Assembly (NCBI GenBank): GCA_004194705.1
Contig: SADC01000001.1
Coordinates: forward strand, 124,001 to 188,000
Direction: 5' to 3'
Length of the DNA: 64,000 bases
From: Ditylenchus dipsaci
Taxonomy: Eukaryota > Nematoda > Chromadorea > Rhabditida > Anguinidae
Numbering within the stretch: the first letter of the stretch is position 1; every line of letters starts with the position of its first letter. Position numbers and translations under genes: made by a program. The notes beneath the pieces were generated by a model. It ran no database searches. It had not been told where the DNA came from and saw only the letters and a program-made list of their open reading frames with translations. Below are positions 41,190 through 52,000 of this stretch, in pieces.

Positions 41190-41704
41190 TAGGGTTGGGT
41201 AATTCTCCGGAGAAATACTTTCCGGGTAATTACCCGGGTAATTACCGGTAATTACCCGAAAAGCGGAGAAGTACTATTTGCTGATATTTAAACCATCTGG
41301 ATGGTACCCAAACCACCTGAATGGTACCCAAACCACCTGAATGGTACCCAAATCACCTGGATAGTGCCCAAACCATCTGGATGTTACCCGAAACACCTGG
41401 ATGGTACCCAAATCTTCTGGATAGTACCCAAACCATCTGGATATCACCCAAAACACCTGGATGTTACCCAAACCACCAGGAAAAGCGCTTGAATTTGGAC
41501 AACTAAATTTTCTATCTATAATACGAATGGAGCAGCAAAAAAAAACAGTTATCAGAAAAAAGTATCGAAGGTCAACTGCAATAAATACTGAAAAATAGTA
41601 TTTCTCCGATTTTCCTTTACAGAGAAATACTTAGTATTTTTCCGGGTAATTACCCGGGTAATTACCCGGAGAATTACCCGGGTAATTACCCATCACTCAA
41701 TCTA
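41190..41704. mobile_element. hAT MITE (515 bp), duplication CTTTTTAG
   Basis: TAGGGTTGGGTAATTCTCCG at 41190 and GGGTAATTACCCATCACTC ending near 41704, between perfect CTTTTTAG repeats (41182-41189, 41705-41712). Subterminal arrays of the palindrome CCGGGTAATTACCCGG. A 20-bp tandem repeat is captured inside. Inserted a dozen bases before a splice acceptor. Confidence 0.9.
41287..41478. repeat. 20-bp tandem repeat, ~9.5 copies
   Basis: Unit AACCACCTGGATGGTACCCA. Open frames in both directions are a by-product. It is the tidiest version of the ACCTGG/GGTACC word found degenerate elsewhere (16.3, 25.1, 54.8 kb). Confidence 0.95.
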
Positions 41705-41724
41705 CTTTTTAGCCTTCATTTTAG

Positions 41725-41975
41725 TGGATGCTAATTCTGATTGGTCAGATCACAGTGAAACGATGGATGATGAAGAACTAGATGATAATGAAGCAGCCGA
41801 AGTTCAAGTAGTGGAAACTTTAATCAAGTAAGCAGTATGACAACTATTTTTGCGTCTTAGACACGTGTTCAGTGCCTACAGCTTGTGATACTCAACTTCT
41901 TTCCGGTTCATGTGAATAGCCAGGATTCATTCCTGAAAATGCGCTCGCTCATCAAGAAAATTTCAATTCACAAAA
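41725..41975 (+). CDS. Two exons of an unknown acidic protein
   Basis: Exon 41725-41827 (acceptor TTCATTTTAG) reads DANSDWSDHSETMDDEELDD, NEAAEVQVVETLI. A 33-bp intron (GTAAGC...GTCTTAG) leads to 41861-41975, which reads CLQLVILNFFPVHVNSQDSF, LKMRSLIKKISIHK before a GTGAGT donor. Phases across the short intron do not match as read, so one base may be missing. Family not recognised. Confidence 0.45.
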
Positions 41976-42084
41976 GTGAGTTTCATATAGCGTCATAAAA
42001 TTCGTGACTTAATTCGTGACTTAAAATCCTACAAATTCAGTCTAAACATGAAAGCAACGTAATTTGTAAAAAATGATACACGTA

Positions 42085-42770
42085 TATATCCCCCCCCCAA
42101 AATTAACTTTTTTAAAAGTGTTTCCAAACACCTTATATCGACCTAAAATGGCCTCAGAAGTTCAAAAAATACATTATTTTTGAGTTCTGGTAAATAAAAA
42201 ATTGAGTTTCGGACACTTTCGAATTTTGACTTTTTATCTGTTTTATCATGTTTTGGTCACTGGAGCTGGGCAAAAATAGTCTCTTAATGCATTTTTGTTG
42301 AAGAGTCTTTACGGGATTATGTCTAAGGTAAGTGAGTGCGCGCATCTCTAACCAACCAAGCCCCTGCGCCTACTTCGGGGCGCGGGGGGCTTGGTTGCTT
42401 GGGGTTGAGATGCGCACACCCACATACCTTAGACGCAAATCACTCGAAAGGGACTCTGGATGCATGAAAAATGTATGCATACCAGATTTTATTTATGCGG
42501 TAGGCCCCAGTCAACAAAACTATGTTCAACATCTTTCTTTTACACTAAATTGGTCTATTTTGGTCCTTTCCCACCCAAATACAGACCGAAATACCTTTAA
42601 AAATAGTCAAAATGGGTGATTTTGGGTGGTCCCAAAACTCAATTTTTTATTTACCAGAACTCAAAAATAATGTATTTTTTGAACTCCTGAGGCCATTTTA
42701 GGTCGATATAGGGTGTTTGGAAACACTTTGAAAAAAGTTGATTTGAGGGGCGGGGGGGGAGGTATATCCA
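42085..42770. mobile_element. Inverted-repeat element carrying hairpin repeat copy 2
   Basis: Arms of ~150 bp: GTGTTTCCAAACACCTTATA to ACTCAATTTTTTATTTACC pair across 42110-42205 and 42640-42740. The interior is the 10.9-kb hairpin repeat again, with the hairpin at 42318-42433 (ATGTCTAAGGTAAGTGAGTG ... ATACCTTAGAC). Confidence 0.85.
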
Positions 42771-43473
42771 AGTAGCGCCGAATTTTCTTAGCGCCAATTC
42801 AAAATAGTACCACTTTGCCGTTCAATTCACGTTTTCGAATTTTCGATTCGCGCCATCTTGTAGAGCATGAAATTCTGCACCAGAATATACATTTGTGACA
42901 GTCGATCCTGTAGGTGTTAAAGAAATTCATACAATGATTAAAAAATGTCTAAAAATAAAATTAGGGGGGGGGAGGCGGAAGTGTTTTAGTCGAAAAAAAG
43001 TAATGTTTTCGTAAAAATGATGTAAAGCTACTTTCACATGAAAAGTCGACACAAATGATAGACCATAATTTTTTTCTTTGATTTTTATTGTGAGCACTGC
43101 TCCGTAGTCAGTGTTTGAAACTCTTTCATTCCTTGTCCATGAATTTTTATAATTTCCATCAATAATTTTTCAGTATTTTCAATGTTTTGTTGTAACGGAT
43201 CTTTAAAAAGTCTAAAAAGCTATATCTCAGTAATCGGATTTTTGTAAAAAAGATGTAACAAGGTTTTTGTAGGTCTTGAGTTGCGCTTTAATAAAACGAA
43301 ACGTCATAACTTTATGACGCCGTCATTATTTTTATACATAGCGTCATAAGCCAAAGTGTCAATTTAAAGTCCAATTTTCGCGCCAAACTTGACCTTGAGC
43401 CATCAAATTTTTTTAATTTTCACGAATCTCTTTTGCCTTTGGTCATTCTCTTCTCCTGCTTTATCCTCGAAAT
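42771..43473. other. Unannotated spacer
   Basis: No gene. 43298-43345 contains AAACGTCATAACTTTATGAC, related to the GTCATAA array at 45.4 kb. Confidence 0.35.
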
Positions 43474-43574
43474 TAGGGTTGGACGCGGTCGGGTAATTTG
43501 GCTCAACCCGGTTCCCGGGTACCCGGGTTTTCACGGACCTGGTTCTCGGTTCGGGTAGCATTTTACGGGGTATA

Positions 43575-43945
43575 GACGTTTGGCGAATATGAAACTTTTT
43601 TCAAATTCGCGAAACGTTTGGCGAATTTGAAACTCAAAAGAGTAAAATATCTCTAAGGGTATATATGGAGATACTTATTTAGACATATCAAGGGTATTTG
43701 GCTGAATGTGATGGCCAAAGTCTAGCATATTCCACATTGCAAGGCTCAGGGGTTAACACATGTATGTACCCCTATCCCTTGCAATGTGGAATGTGCTGGT
43801 CTTTGGCCGCGAAGCCGCCAAATACCCTTAATATGTCTAAATAAGTATCTCCATATATACCTTAGAGATATTTTACTCTTTTGAGTTTCAAATTCGCCAA
43901 ACGTTTGGCGAATTTGAAAAAAGTTTCATATTCGCCAAACGTCTA
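43575..43945. repeat. Foldback element (~370 bp)
   Basis: TAGACGTTTGGCGAATATGA pairs with TCATATTCGCCAAACGTCTA. The arms continue through ATATATGGAGATACTTATTT and CCTTGCAATGTGGAA to the centre near 43760. Confidence 0.9.
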
Positions 43946-44045
43946 TGCACCCATTTTACCGGTCGGGTACCCGACCGGGTATGCGGGTAATGGCAACTTG
44001 ACCTTGGAAGCTTTGGAACCTATCGAGATCTTTGCATTTGAGATA

Positions 44046-44140
44046 CAGTCAAACCTCTCTATAACGGCACCCTGTGGACCGGCCTCAGGGTGCCGTTATA
44101 GAGAGGTGCCGTCATCAGGAGGTGCCGTTATAGACATGGT
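44046..44140. mobile_element. pogo-like fragment
   Basis: CAGTCAAACCTCTCTATAAC after TA; GGTGCCGTTATAGAGAGG repeats follow. The right tip is missing. Confidence 0.6.
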
Positions 44141-44413
44141 TTTTGTACAAGATCCGTGAAGGACAAGGGAGACCAATGAACAAAAATTCAGACCCCTATT
44201 GTGAGTTTGAATCCTGGCCCTACCCTTCAATGGAATAAGGGCAGGGTTCGTTACCGCCCTTTTAAAAAGATTTGTCCTTTTTTCGGGACCCCAAATCCCA
44301 AAACACTTACCGAGATACGGTTAACTGAACACAAAAAGTGGCAAATTAATCATAACAACACTGCTAGCAACCTGCTAGCAACAATCTACACTTAGAAATG
44401 ACTTAGAAATAAC

Positions 44414-44637
44414 TAGGGTTGTAAATATGCTCGAGCAGATTGGTTTGAAGCATATACTCGAGCATTTGCGTTTTTTCGAGCGTATTCGAAATATGCTCGA
44501 CATATTTTGAGCGTTAACTGTGGCCGTACAGTTAACTGTACGATTAAACTGGTTTCTATTTCGAGGGTTGACTGTGGGCCGAGCATATGCTCGAAATTGA
44601 CCAATCTGCTCGAGCACATGCTCGTTCCACAATCCTA
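44414..44637. mobile_element. hAT MITE (224 bp), duplication GAAATAAC/GCAATAAC
   Basis: TAGGGTTGTAAATATGCTCG and AGCATGTGCTCGAG...AATCCTA inverted; 7/8 matching flanks 44406-44413 and 44638-44645. Repeats the palindromic word GCTCGAGCATATGCTCGA. Confidence 0.9.
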
Positions 44638-44939
44638 GCAATAACTGTGTGCCATTTTACAATACGATCCTGTCGAGACAATTTTCGACTTACAAACTTC
44701 AATCAAATTTTCAAAGTTTAAACTTCAAATTTAAATTAAACTTTCAGAGCAATTCTATCCAATGCTTATTTGGAACCGGAACCGGTCGGTTCCTGGACCC
44801 GGTTCTCGGTTCTTCCGGTTCCTGCACACCCGGTTCTCGGTTCGGGTAATTTTGCCAAAATAGCTCCGGTTCGGTTCGGTTCCCGGTTCGGTACCCGACC
44901 GCGTCCAACCCTACTCGAAATCATTATCTCTTTTCAGTT

Positions 44940-45181
44940 ATTATGGCTTTTGTCTATGTCGATCAAAATGGACTGCTGGAAGAAGAGGAAGAATTCCAAG
45001 TCCGCCGGCAGCAACTCGAGAACTTGAAAGAGTTGATCCATTAAGCCTTTTTCGTTATGAGGATGCACGAGTGAAGCGGATCTTTCGCATGTCTATTGTT
45101 CAGCTCCACGTATTGGCAACAATCTTATCGCCACGCCTCCAGAAGCAACAACGGAACAGGGCTATCCCAGTGCTTTTAAGG
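44940..45181 (+). CDS. PIF/Harbinger nuclease (HARBI1-like) N-terminal exon
   Basis: After CTCTTTTCAG the frame reads MAFVYVDQNGLLEEEEEFQV, RRQQLENLKELI, then with one base changed DPLSLFRYEDARVKRIFRMS, IVQLHVLATILSPRLQKQQR, NRAIPVLLR and GGTAAG. DPL..(Y/L)-D...+R-FR-S...V..L...L.P.L...R..A-P is the usual beginning of PIF/Harbinger DDE proteins and their domesticated HARBI1 relatives. The DDE part is not visible to the right. It could be an old transposon or a host gene; the hAT insertion in its upstream intron does not distinguish these. Confidence 0.65.
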
Positions 45182-45400
45182 GTAAGCCATTTTAGTAAGT
45201 GTTTTGTGTTGATTTGGGGTAGTTTGAACTGGTTTGGGGTGTTTTGGATAAATTTAGGGTAGTTTGGGGTAGTTTTGATGGTTTAGAGTATTTCATGGGT
45301 GTTTGGAGTGCTTTGGGTGGTTAATGACGTTAATGAAACGTCATAAAGTTATAACCATTATCATCTCTAGCCTCCAAGAATCAAAGTTGACGTCAAAAAT
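45182..45400. other. GGTTTGGGTAGTTTGG-rich spacer
   Basis: Loosely repeated GTTTGGGGTAG words (45215-45320), no gene. Similar words at 17340-17410 and, inverted, 35100-35500. Confidence 0.35.
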
Positions 45401-45424
45401 CATCAAGAACTAGACTAAAATTTC

Positions 45425-45580
45425 TTATGACGGCATGTATGAAAAATAATGACATTCGTCATAAAATTATGACATTTTTCATAAAGTTATGACGTTTCGT
45501 CATAAAGTTATGACGCGCGTCATAATTTTATGACGTTCGTCATAATTTTATGACGTTTCGTCATAACTTTATGACACTGT
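45425..45580. repeat. Array of the palindrome GTCATAA(A/C)TTTATGAC
   Basis: Seven adjacent or near-adjacent copies of CGTCATAATTTTATGACG-type units. Isolated copies occur at 43300, 45335 and 41988. Confidence 0.85.
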
Positions 45581-45966
45581 GCATATGGCCTCTGAGGTGT
45601 GAGAAGCAAAATTTTTGACAAAGTTTAATTTTTTATTCAAAAATTGTTTAGATTTGTTATCGTGTTCAGCAGTAAAAATGAGTTCCAAATATGTTGGTGA
45701 TTTTAGGTACTTTTAAAAAAATCCGGGTATGGGGGAACTATAAAAATGCCGAATATTCAATAAAATCAGGCTAAATGAATATTTGTCCTAAACAAGATTC
45801 ATTCATATTTTTATTTAAAATTTATTCGTAAGATAGCCACAAATAATGAAAAAACATTTTTCCAATAACATAAATAGGCGGTTAGAATAACAGAAATTCA
45901 GACAGCAAAATCAACACTAGTATCAGTAAAAAATGATTTTTGAGGTTTTTGTCGAACATTCCACTA

Positions 45967-46060
45967 CAGTCAACCCTCGCTATAGTGGGGTGTCACTATA
46001 GCGGGGGCTCTCAAAGAACCTCTTGAAAAGTGTCACTATATCGAGAGTTTCGTATATGGT
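45967..46060. mobile_element. pogo-like fragment
   Basis: CAGTCAACCCTCGCTATAGT after TA; GTGTCACTATATCGAGAGTT follows. The right tip is eroded. Confidence 0.6.
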
Positions 46061-46136
46061 AATACAATCAACCAAAATTTCATTCAGTTTAGGGTCTAAC
46101 ACCTTATAACACAGTTTTGTCACAAAAAAATCAATA

Positions 46137-46561
46137 CAGTCAAACCTCGATTTAACGACCCCCACTTCAAGTTCGTTCCCACCTAGGGTCCGACACTTTT
46201 TTAACCCCATTTTCAAAATATGTTATCAATTCTTTTTTGACAGTCTGGTCGCAAATATTATAAGGATTCCGATTTAGCCAATCGTTTTTCAGAAATCTAG
46301 AGTTTTCGCTATTAAAAAATCAAAACCTCGACTTAACGACCTTCTAATTTTCAAAAGGGGGGTCGTTAAATCGAGGTTTTGATTTTTTCAAAGCGAAAAC
46401 TTTAGGTTTTTGAAAAACGATCGGCGAAATTATAATCCTTACGATTATAATGCGACCAGACTGTCAAAACAGAATCGATAAATTATTTCAAAAATGGGGT
46501 TAAAAAAGTGTCGGACCCTAGGTGGGAACGAACTTGAGGTGGAGGTCGTTAGATTTGACTG
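46137..46561. mobile_element. pogo-like foldback element, copy b (425 bp, complete)
   Basis: CAGTCAAACCTCGATTTAAC to TTAGATTTGACTG with TA on both sides. The arm (TCCCACCTAGGGTCCGACAC, CAGTCTGGTCGCAAATATTA, CAATCGTTTTTCAGAAA) leads to a central hairpin that is itself two inward copies of the tip (CAAAACCTCGACTTAACGAC / GTCGTTAAATCGAGGTTTTG). This is the best-preserved member. Confidence 0.93.
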
Positions 46562-46563
46562 TA

Positions 46564-47640
46564 CTCAATTTTTAAACTCCAGCGTAAAATAGCTCAAAAT
46601 GTCGCTAAGAGGTTTCTCTACAACTTAACGTTGAGTTATTTTTGAATTCAGTATCAAAAAATATCCCAAACAACTAATTAATCAAAAACGTGACGGACAA
46701 ACATAATCCAAATACTATATAGAGATGGACCACCTTGTCGAGAGGCTTAGCTATGCCATAAAAAAATTCTACTTTTTCATATATCTTGTAGTACATTTAT
46801 AAGGAGTTCAAAACCGATGAGATCTTTTGCTTTCATAAGAAATCTTCAAGAAGCAGGCATTTTAGGTGAGTCGTTTTTTAGGAGCCATGTCTTTTGATAC
46901 ATCAACTTCCGAAGGCTCTACAAATTATTTTATTTTGCTTTCCAGAGAAATGCTCTTGTTAATGAATTCAATTGTTTCCGGATGTTCATCAAAAAATTTT
47001 TAGACAACAGGGTGAAATTTTAAAAAGATTAAATTTTGCCATATTTTTTATTTGGTCGAAAATGCCGCTTTTCTGAAAATTTAATTTTTTATTTCATTCA
47101 TTCTTTTAACATTCTCAGTAGTCACAATATACAAAATGTGATTTGCTCATTCATAGCTCTTTCATCAAACATAATTCCAAACTTTGCTTATTTTAGAAAT
47201 ATCTACTTGCCAAGTCTTTTTATTTTTCGATCCTGAAAATGGCTGCTCTTTAACGGCTGCTTACATTAGCATTCCTCGTATGAGTCTAAAATGCAGCCAA
47301 TGTAAGTTACTGAAAATTTCCGGGCCGCTCAATCGAAATCTAAAAAATATAATCGGTAGAGCTTGTAGAACATAAGAAAAGCAAAGAACAGATTTACAAA
47401 ATGGATTAGATATAGCTCCTCAACGTCGAAATGGGCTCAGTTATGAAAGAGGCCTCATAATTAGAGTGTTTACGGCAATTGTCTATATAAAGAGTCTTCA
47501 GCAGCATGTCTGCTTCAAAATTCACCTAAAGCACATGTTTATTATTACAATCGCGAAAATACATATATATTTCTATTTTATAAAAATTAGCAAAACTATC
47601 TGAGCAATGAGTATTTGTGCTATTTTTCCACTTTTCAATT
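46564..47640. other. Unannotated stretch, includes 3' flank of the next gene
   Basis: No exon or array recognised between 46564 and 47530. TTTATT at 47538-47543 is a minus-strand AATAAA about 100 bases after the stop of the next gene. Confidence 0.4.
47538..47543 (-). terminator. Polyadenylation signal AATAAA (minus strand)
   Basis: AATAATAAACATG on the minus strand, about 100 bases past the TAA at 47646-47648. Confidence 0.6.
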
Positions 47641-47645
47641 GCAAA

Positions 47646-48147
47646 TTAAGTTCTGTTAACCACATGGCGAGGGAAGTAGGTTGACTGGCCTTTTCTTCTG
47701 ATTGCCGACGAGGCATAGCTATGCAGTTGTCTGGCTTGGTAGCCACCTGAGCTGTTACTATCTTGCAATTTTACTGTTTTCACCACCCCATTAGTGGCTC
47801 CGGTGTAAGTTTTAGTGTCGGTCTGCAGTGAGTTGTAACGGGAATGATCGGATGTTTGGCTTCGGTAATGCGTGGTATAGCCATTAAGACCATATTTTGG
47901 AGCAGTATCGATGCCAGAGGTATATGTCTTGAAGTTGTAAGAAGGGCTAATACTTTTATAAATGCTTTTTGTACTTGGCTTTCTTTCGGTAGAGTTGCTG
48001 TAAGTTTGGAGCACGTAGCTGGGCTTAGAAGTGTTGATTTGGTTGGCACGCAGAATGGATTGGGTGGAGGCACCTAGCAAGGCAGTGGACGGTGGAGGTG
48101 TAGACAAAGGAAACAACGACCTTTTGAAGTTTTGTGGGGAGGATTCG
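47646..48147 (-). CDS. C-terminal exon of a Ser/Tyr/Thr-rich protein, probably of the gene to its right
   Basis: After a GATTTCAG acceptor the frame (one base in) reads ESSPQNFKRSLFPLSTPPPS, then TSKPSYVLQTYSNSTERKPS, YGLNGYTTHYRSQTSDHSRY and ends STYFPRHVVNRT stop. Disordered, basic, rich in S, T, Y: same flavour as the exons at 49-53 kb. It may be the alternative last exon of that gene, because another stop occurs at 49080. Phase does not match the exon at 49280, so the exact link is uncertain. Confidence 0.65.
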
Positions 48148-49079
48148 CTGAAATCAAGCAATTAATTGTTGCAAGTGTTGTAGGAGCAAAGAGGCATGAA
48201 GATAGAAGAAGGACTTTCAATTTGAGCTTTTGTAAAAACCCCACAACCCTAATACATTTTCTCTGTCAATTGACTATTTTATCGTTATTTTAACCTGCTT
48301 TTTAGTCATAACTATTATATATATAGGCGAACCTAGAGGGAGGGGACTGGGAGCTAGCCGGGGTATAGCACCTCCCGTCAGGTTTTTTTATTCAAAATTT
48401 TCCACTAATAATGCAGTTTTTATTGGAAATCTTCTAGGTAGAGGTTTCAGTGTATAAAAAACTGGGTCAATGAATACAGCGTTCTTTTTTATTTTGTTTG
48501 ACGGCCTATAGGCATTCTAGGGCCTTCTAGGAAAGCCATTGGATGGGTGTGTTCATTGTAGAGGGTGTGTTATTTTTTTACTTTCCTGTGAGAACTTGGT
48601 TTATAGGAAGATCGTGTTAGACAGAAAAGGCAAAATCATAAACACATAAAAAACTATAGATCTAGACCGTTTTTTAAAGAAGAACTACAAAAAACTAAAG
48701 TTCTAAAAATATTTAAGTTACGATTTACACGTCCTTTATCGCTCTTCTGTATTGTTCATAATGCAGAAATTCAAAAGTAGACTTTTATATCATTTATTTC
48801 TGCTAAACGAGACTTTGTTAAAAGAAAAGAAATTTTACATAGAATTGAAACAAATTTCTGTTAGTCAATTAACTTCTACTTTTCCATTTCAAAAAAAGAA
48901 GGAAAAAAGGTAGACAGTAGAAAAAAGAATTTGTAGGTTGAATAGAAGACATTAAAATAGGGTAAATCATTTCTCGAACAAAATTATAGTAATTAATCTG
49001 AAGATTCTACAGTTGTAAAAGGCAGGATAGGCAAAGTAGAAGTAGTCACACTAAATTCTATCAAGCTAGAAGTTTTTAA
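48148..49079. other. Intron or intergenic, no feature found
   Basis: AT-rich with no repeat family recognised. Unlike the next introns it has no MITE. Confidence 0.35.
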
Positions 49080-52000
49080 TTAATAGTACGGGTAGAACTG
49101 GGTGTAGATGGAAGTTCTTGGCTGGGATCCAGAGCGCAAGGAGCTGTAGCTACCACAACGCAACAGGTCCATTTGCTTGCAGGCTTGCTCCAATTGGTAG
49201 GCTGTCTGGGTGTATTTGGAGCGCAGCTGGAAATGATTTGTGGTCTAACAGGCCAATAAATCAATTTTAAATGGCCTACTCTGTCTCTGGCATATCGTTC
49301 ACGAGACAAACTTCGCTGTAGATCATCCACTCGGCTCTACAAATAGTTATTTTTAATTTTTTACATTTTTAACGATTTTCAAAATATTGAAACATTTTAT
49401 AAAAATTACAGTACAAAACTTATTATCTTTATTTTAGTACTCTTACTATTATTAACATATCAACCCCTTCAAAGGGTTTTTCCGAAAACACACTTCTAAG
49501 GGTGTTTTACATCGTAAAAACTATAGAAAATATGTTTTTAGGGCGCGGAAGAATATTTTTTTGAAAAAAAATTGATCAAAATTTGAACTATTCCCTTGGG
49601 GACTGAAGCATATCCCCTTATTTAGGGTATTTTTGCAAAAAGAGACTCTATGTGAATTTCATTATCAAGAGTCTTTCTCGTAATCATGTCTAAGGTGAGT
49701 GAGTGCGCGCATCTCTCAACCACCAAGCTTTGAAGTTGAGATGCGCATACACACTTACTTTATACATGATTTCGAGCAGGACTCATGATTATAAAATGCG
49801 TATAGAAACTTTTTTTGCCTAGCTCCAGTGACCAAAACATGGTAGAATAAATAGAATAAACACCCTGAATAAGGTGGTTCGCTTTAGTCCCTCAAGACAA
49901 AAAGTCAAAATTATGGCCAAAAAAAATTCCGAAAATGGTTATCCACGCCTTAAAAACATGTTTTCTATCGTTTTTACGATGTAAAACACCCTTAGAAATG
50001 GTTGAAACGTGTTTTTGAGAAAACCCCTTTAAAGTATAGTTTAGCCAAAATATCGCATTTTTTTCCTTATTTTCACAGATATGCCAAACTATTGAATTTT
50101 TCGCAGACTTAAAAACCAGCTCTAGCCAAAAATTTGAATCGATTACTTTCATGTTATATTAACTAATTTTTTAACAAACTGTGATATTTAAATACATTTT
50201 TTTTGAAAAAGCAGGAAATTCTCATGACGTAATTTCATTTATTATTACAATTATTCAAATATCTTAGATACCATGTTTCCTCTAATAAAGCCCCTTTGTG
50301 TTTTGACCAGGGCTGTGCACGGGCCGGGTTTTGGTCGGCCCGGCCCGCTGCTTAACTATAAAAGCCCGGCCCGGAAGGGTGTCGGCCCGGCCCGAGCCCG
50401 GCCCGAGCCCCTGATGAATGAATGAGCGCTACTTTTCTAAGCTTGCCAGAGTTCTGACAGATTATCGCCAAAACCTTTCAGCTGCTTCAGTATACAACAC
50501 TCTTATTGCACATTCACTAACCAATTTGAACGCTTCTCTTTAAACTGTTATTATGAAATAAAATATATATTTTCATGAAAATTTAAAATCATAATTTTGA
50601 AGTTCGAGAAATTAAAGTTATGTCAGATTTACCGGGCCGACCGGGCCGGGCCACGGCCTGAAGTTTTAAGGCCCGGCCCGGGCCGGCCCGTGCCCAGCCC
50701 TGGTTCTGACTAGAACGACCTTTTTTGATTTACAATTTCAAGATTTTTCGGCATCCAAAGAAGAAAGCCCCGGTGCTCTATTAGAGGAAATTCGGTAAAT
50801 TATTATAAATTACAGCCCACTATCGATTAAAGGAACTCGATTTAAATACAGAAGTTTGTTCCCACCTTGGGTCGGACACTTTTTTACCCCGATTTTTGAA
50901 TTGTTTGCCAGTTTTGTTTCGACAGTGTGGTCTCAAATATCGCAAGGATTACAATTTTACCGATTGTTTTTCAAAAAGTCAAAATTGTTTCTCTTAAAAA
51001 AGCAGATACTCGATTTAAGGACAGGAATTTCTGAAAAAATCCTGCCCTTAAATTGAGAGTGGACTGTATTCTAGAAAATATTGCCCCGCCCCTTGGCTAC
51101 GCCCATGCAGTGCCGCTTCTTCAAGAGGGTTCAGTGCGGGGTTTATGAAGTGAGCAATTTTGGAACACACCCTCCACTCAACTTTTGTCTTGATTCCCTG
51201 TTCATTGCCTAATAAAAATTGAGTAAAGGGTGTATACTGAAACTTGACCTACAGTCCAACCTGGATATAAGGCCATACCTAAAAGTTCGTTCCCGCCTAG
51301 GGTTCGACAACTTTTTTCACCTCCATTCTGGAAAGATTTTGCCGTTTCTGTTTCCACAGTCTGGTTCTAAATATAGCGAGGATTCCGATTATGCCGATCG
51401 TTTTTTTTAAACTAAAATATTTTGCTATTTAAAAAACAAAACCAGGGTATAAGGCCACCCTTTTTTAAAAACAGGTGGCCTTATATATAGATTTTGTTTT
51501 TTTAGATAGCAAAATATTTAAGTTTTTGAAAAACGATTGGCAAAATCGAAATCCTTGCGATATTTGGGCATAATCTTTCGAAAATCGAGGTAAGAAAAGT
51601 GTCGGACCCAAGGTGGGAACGAACTTTGGCCGGTCCCCTGAGTATCCTTAAATCGAGAGTGGAATGTATCTAAAAGAGACTGTATCTATATTCGCATTCA
51701 TTCTAGATAAACCACTTATTGTTATTTTGTATATTTACTAGATGATATCATTGTTAGTAGTGAATCACGCATTAGTTTATTTTTCCGATATTGTTACCTC
51801 AAACAAATTGCGCACATTTCCCTCAAAACGCCTCAAACTTCTGGCGTTCTCTTCATTGGCCTGTCTCTGGTAGGCGGAGTCATTGTAGGTGGAAGGTAGT
51901 TGAAGTTGGTCTATAAGGATTAAAGGAGATAAAATTACCAAATATTAGATATTTGTGCATAGTACAAAAGAAAAGACACTTCACACCACACTTTTTAGTT

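Larger units (their letters stand above)
43474..44913. mobile_element. hAT element (1440 bp) with three insertions, duplication CTCGAAAT
   Basis: TAGGGTTGGACGCGGTCGGG and its complement lie between perfect CTCGAAAT repeats (43466-43473, 44914-44921). Subterminal arrays use GGTTCCCGGGTACCCGGG. Inside are a foldback (43575-43945), a pogo-like piece (44046) and a smaller hAT MITE (44414-44637). It inserted just upstream of the acceptor of the exon at 44940. Confidence 0.93.

Noticed and set aside
41274..41506. Frames of Trp/Gly and Pro/Asn-rich repeats
   Set aside because: By-product of the 20-bp minisatellite.
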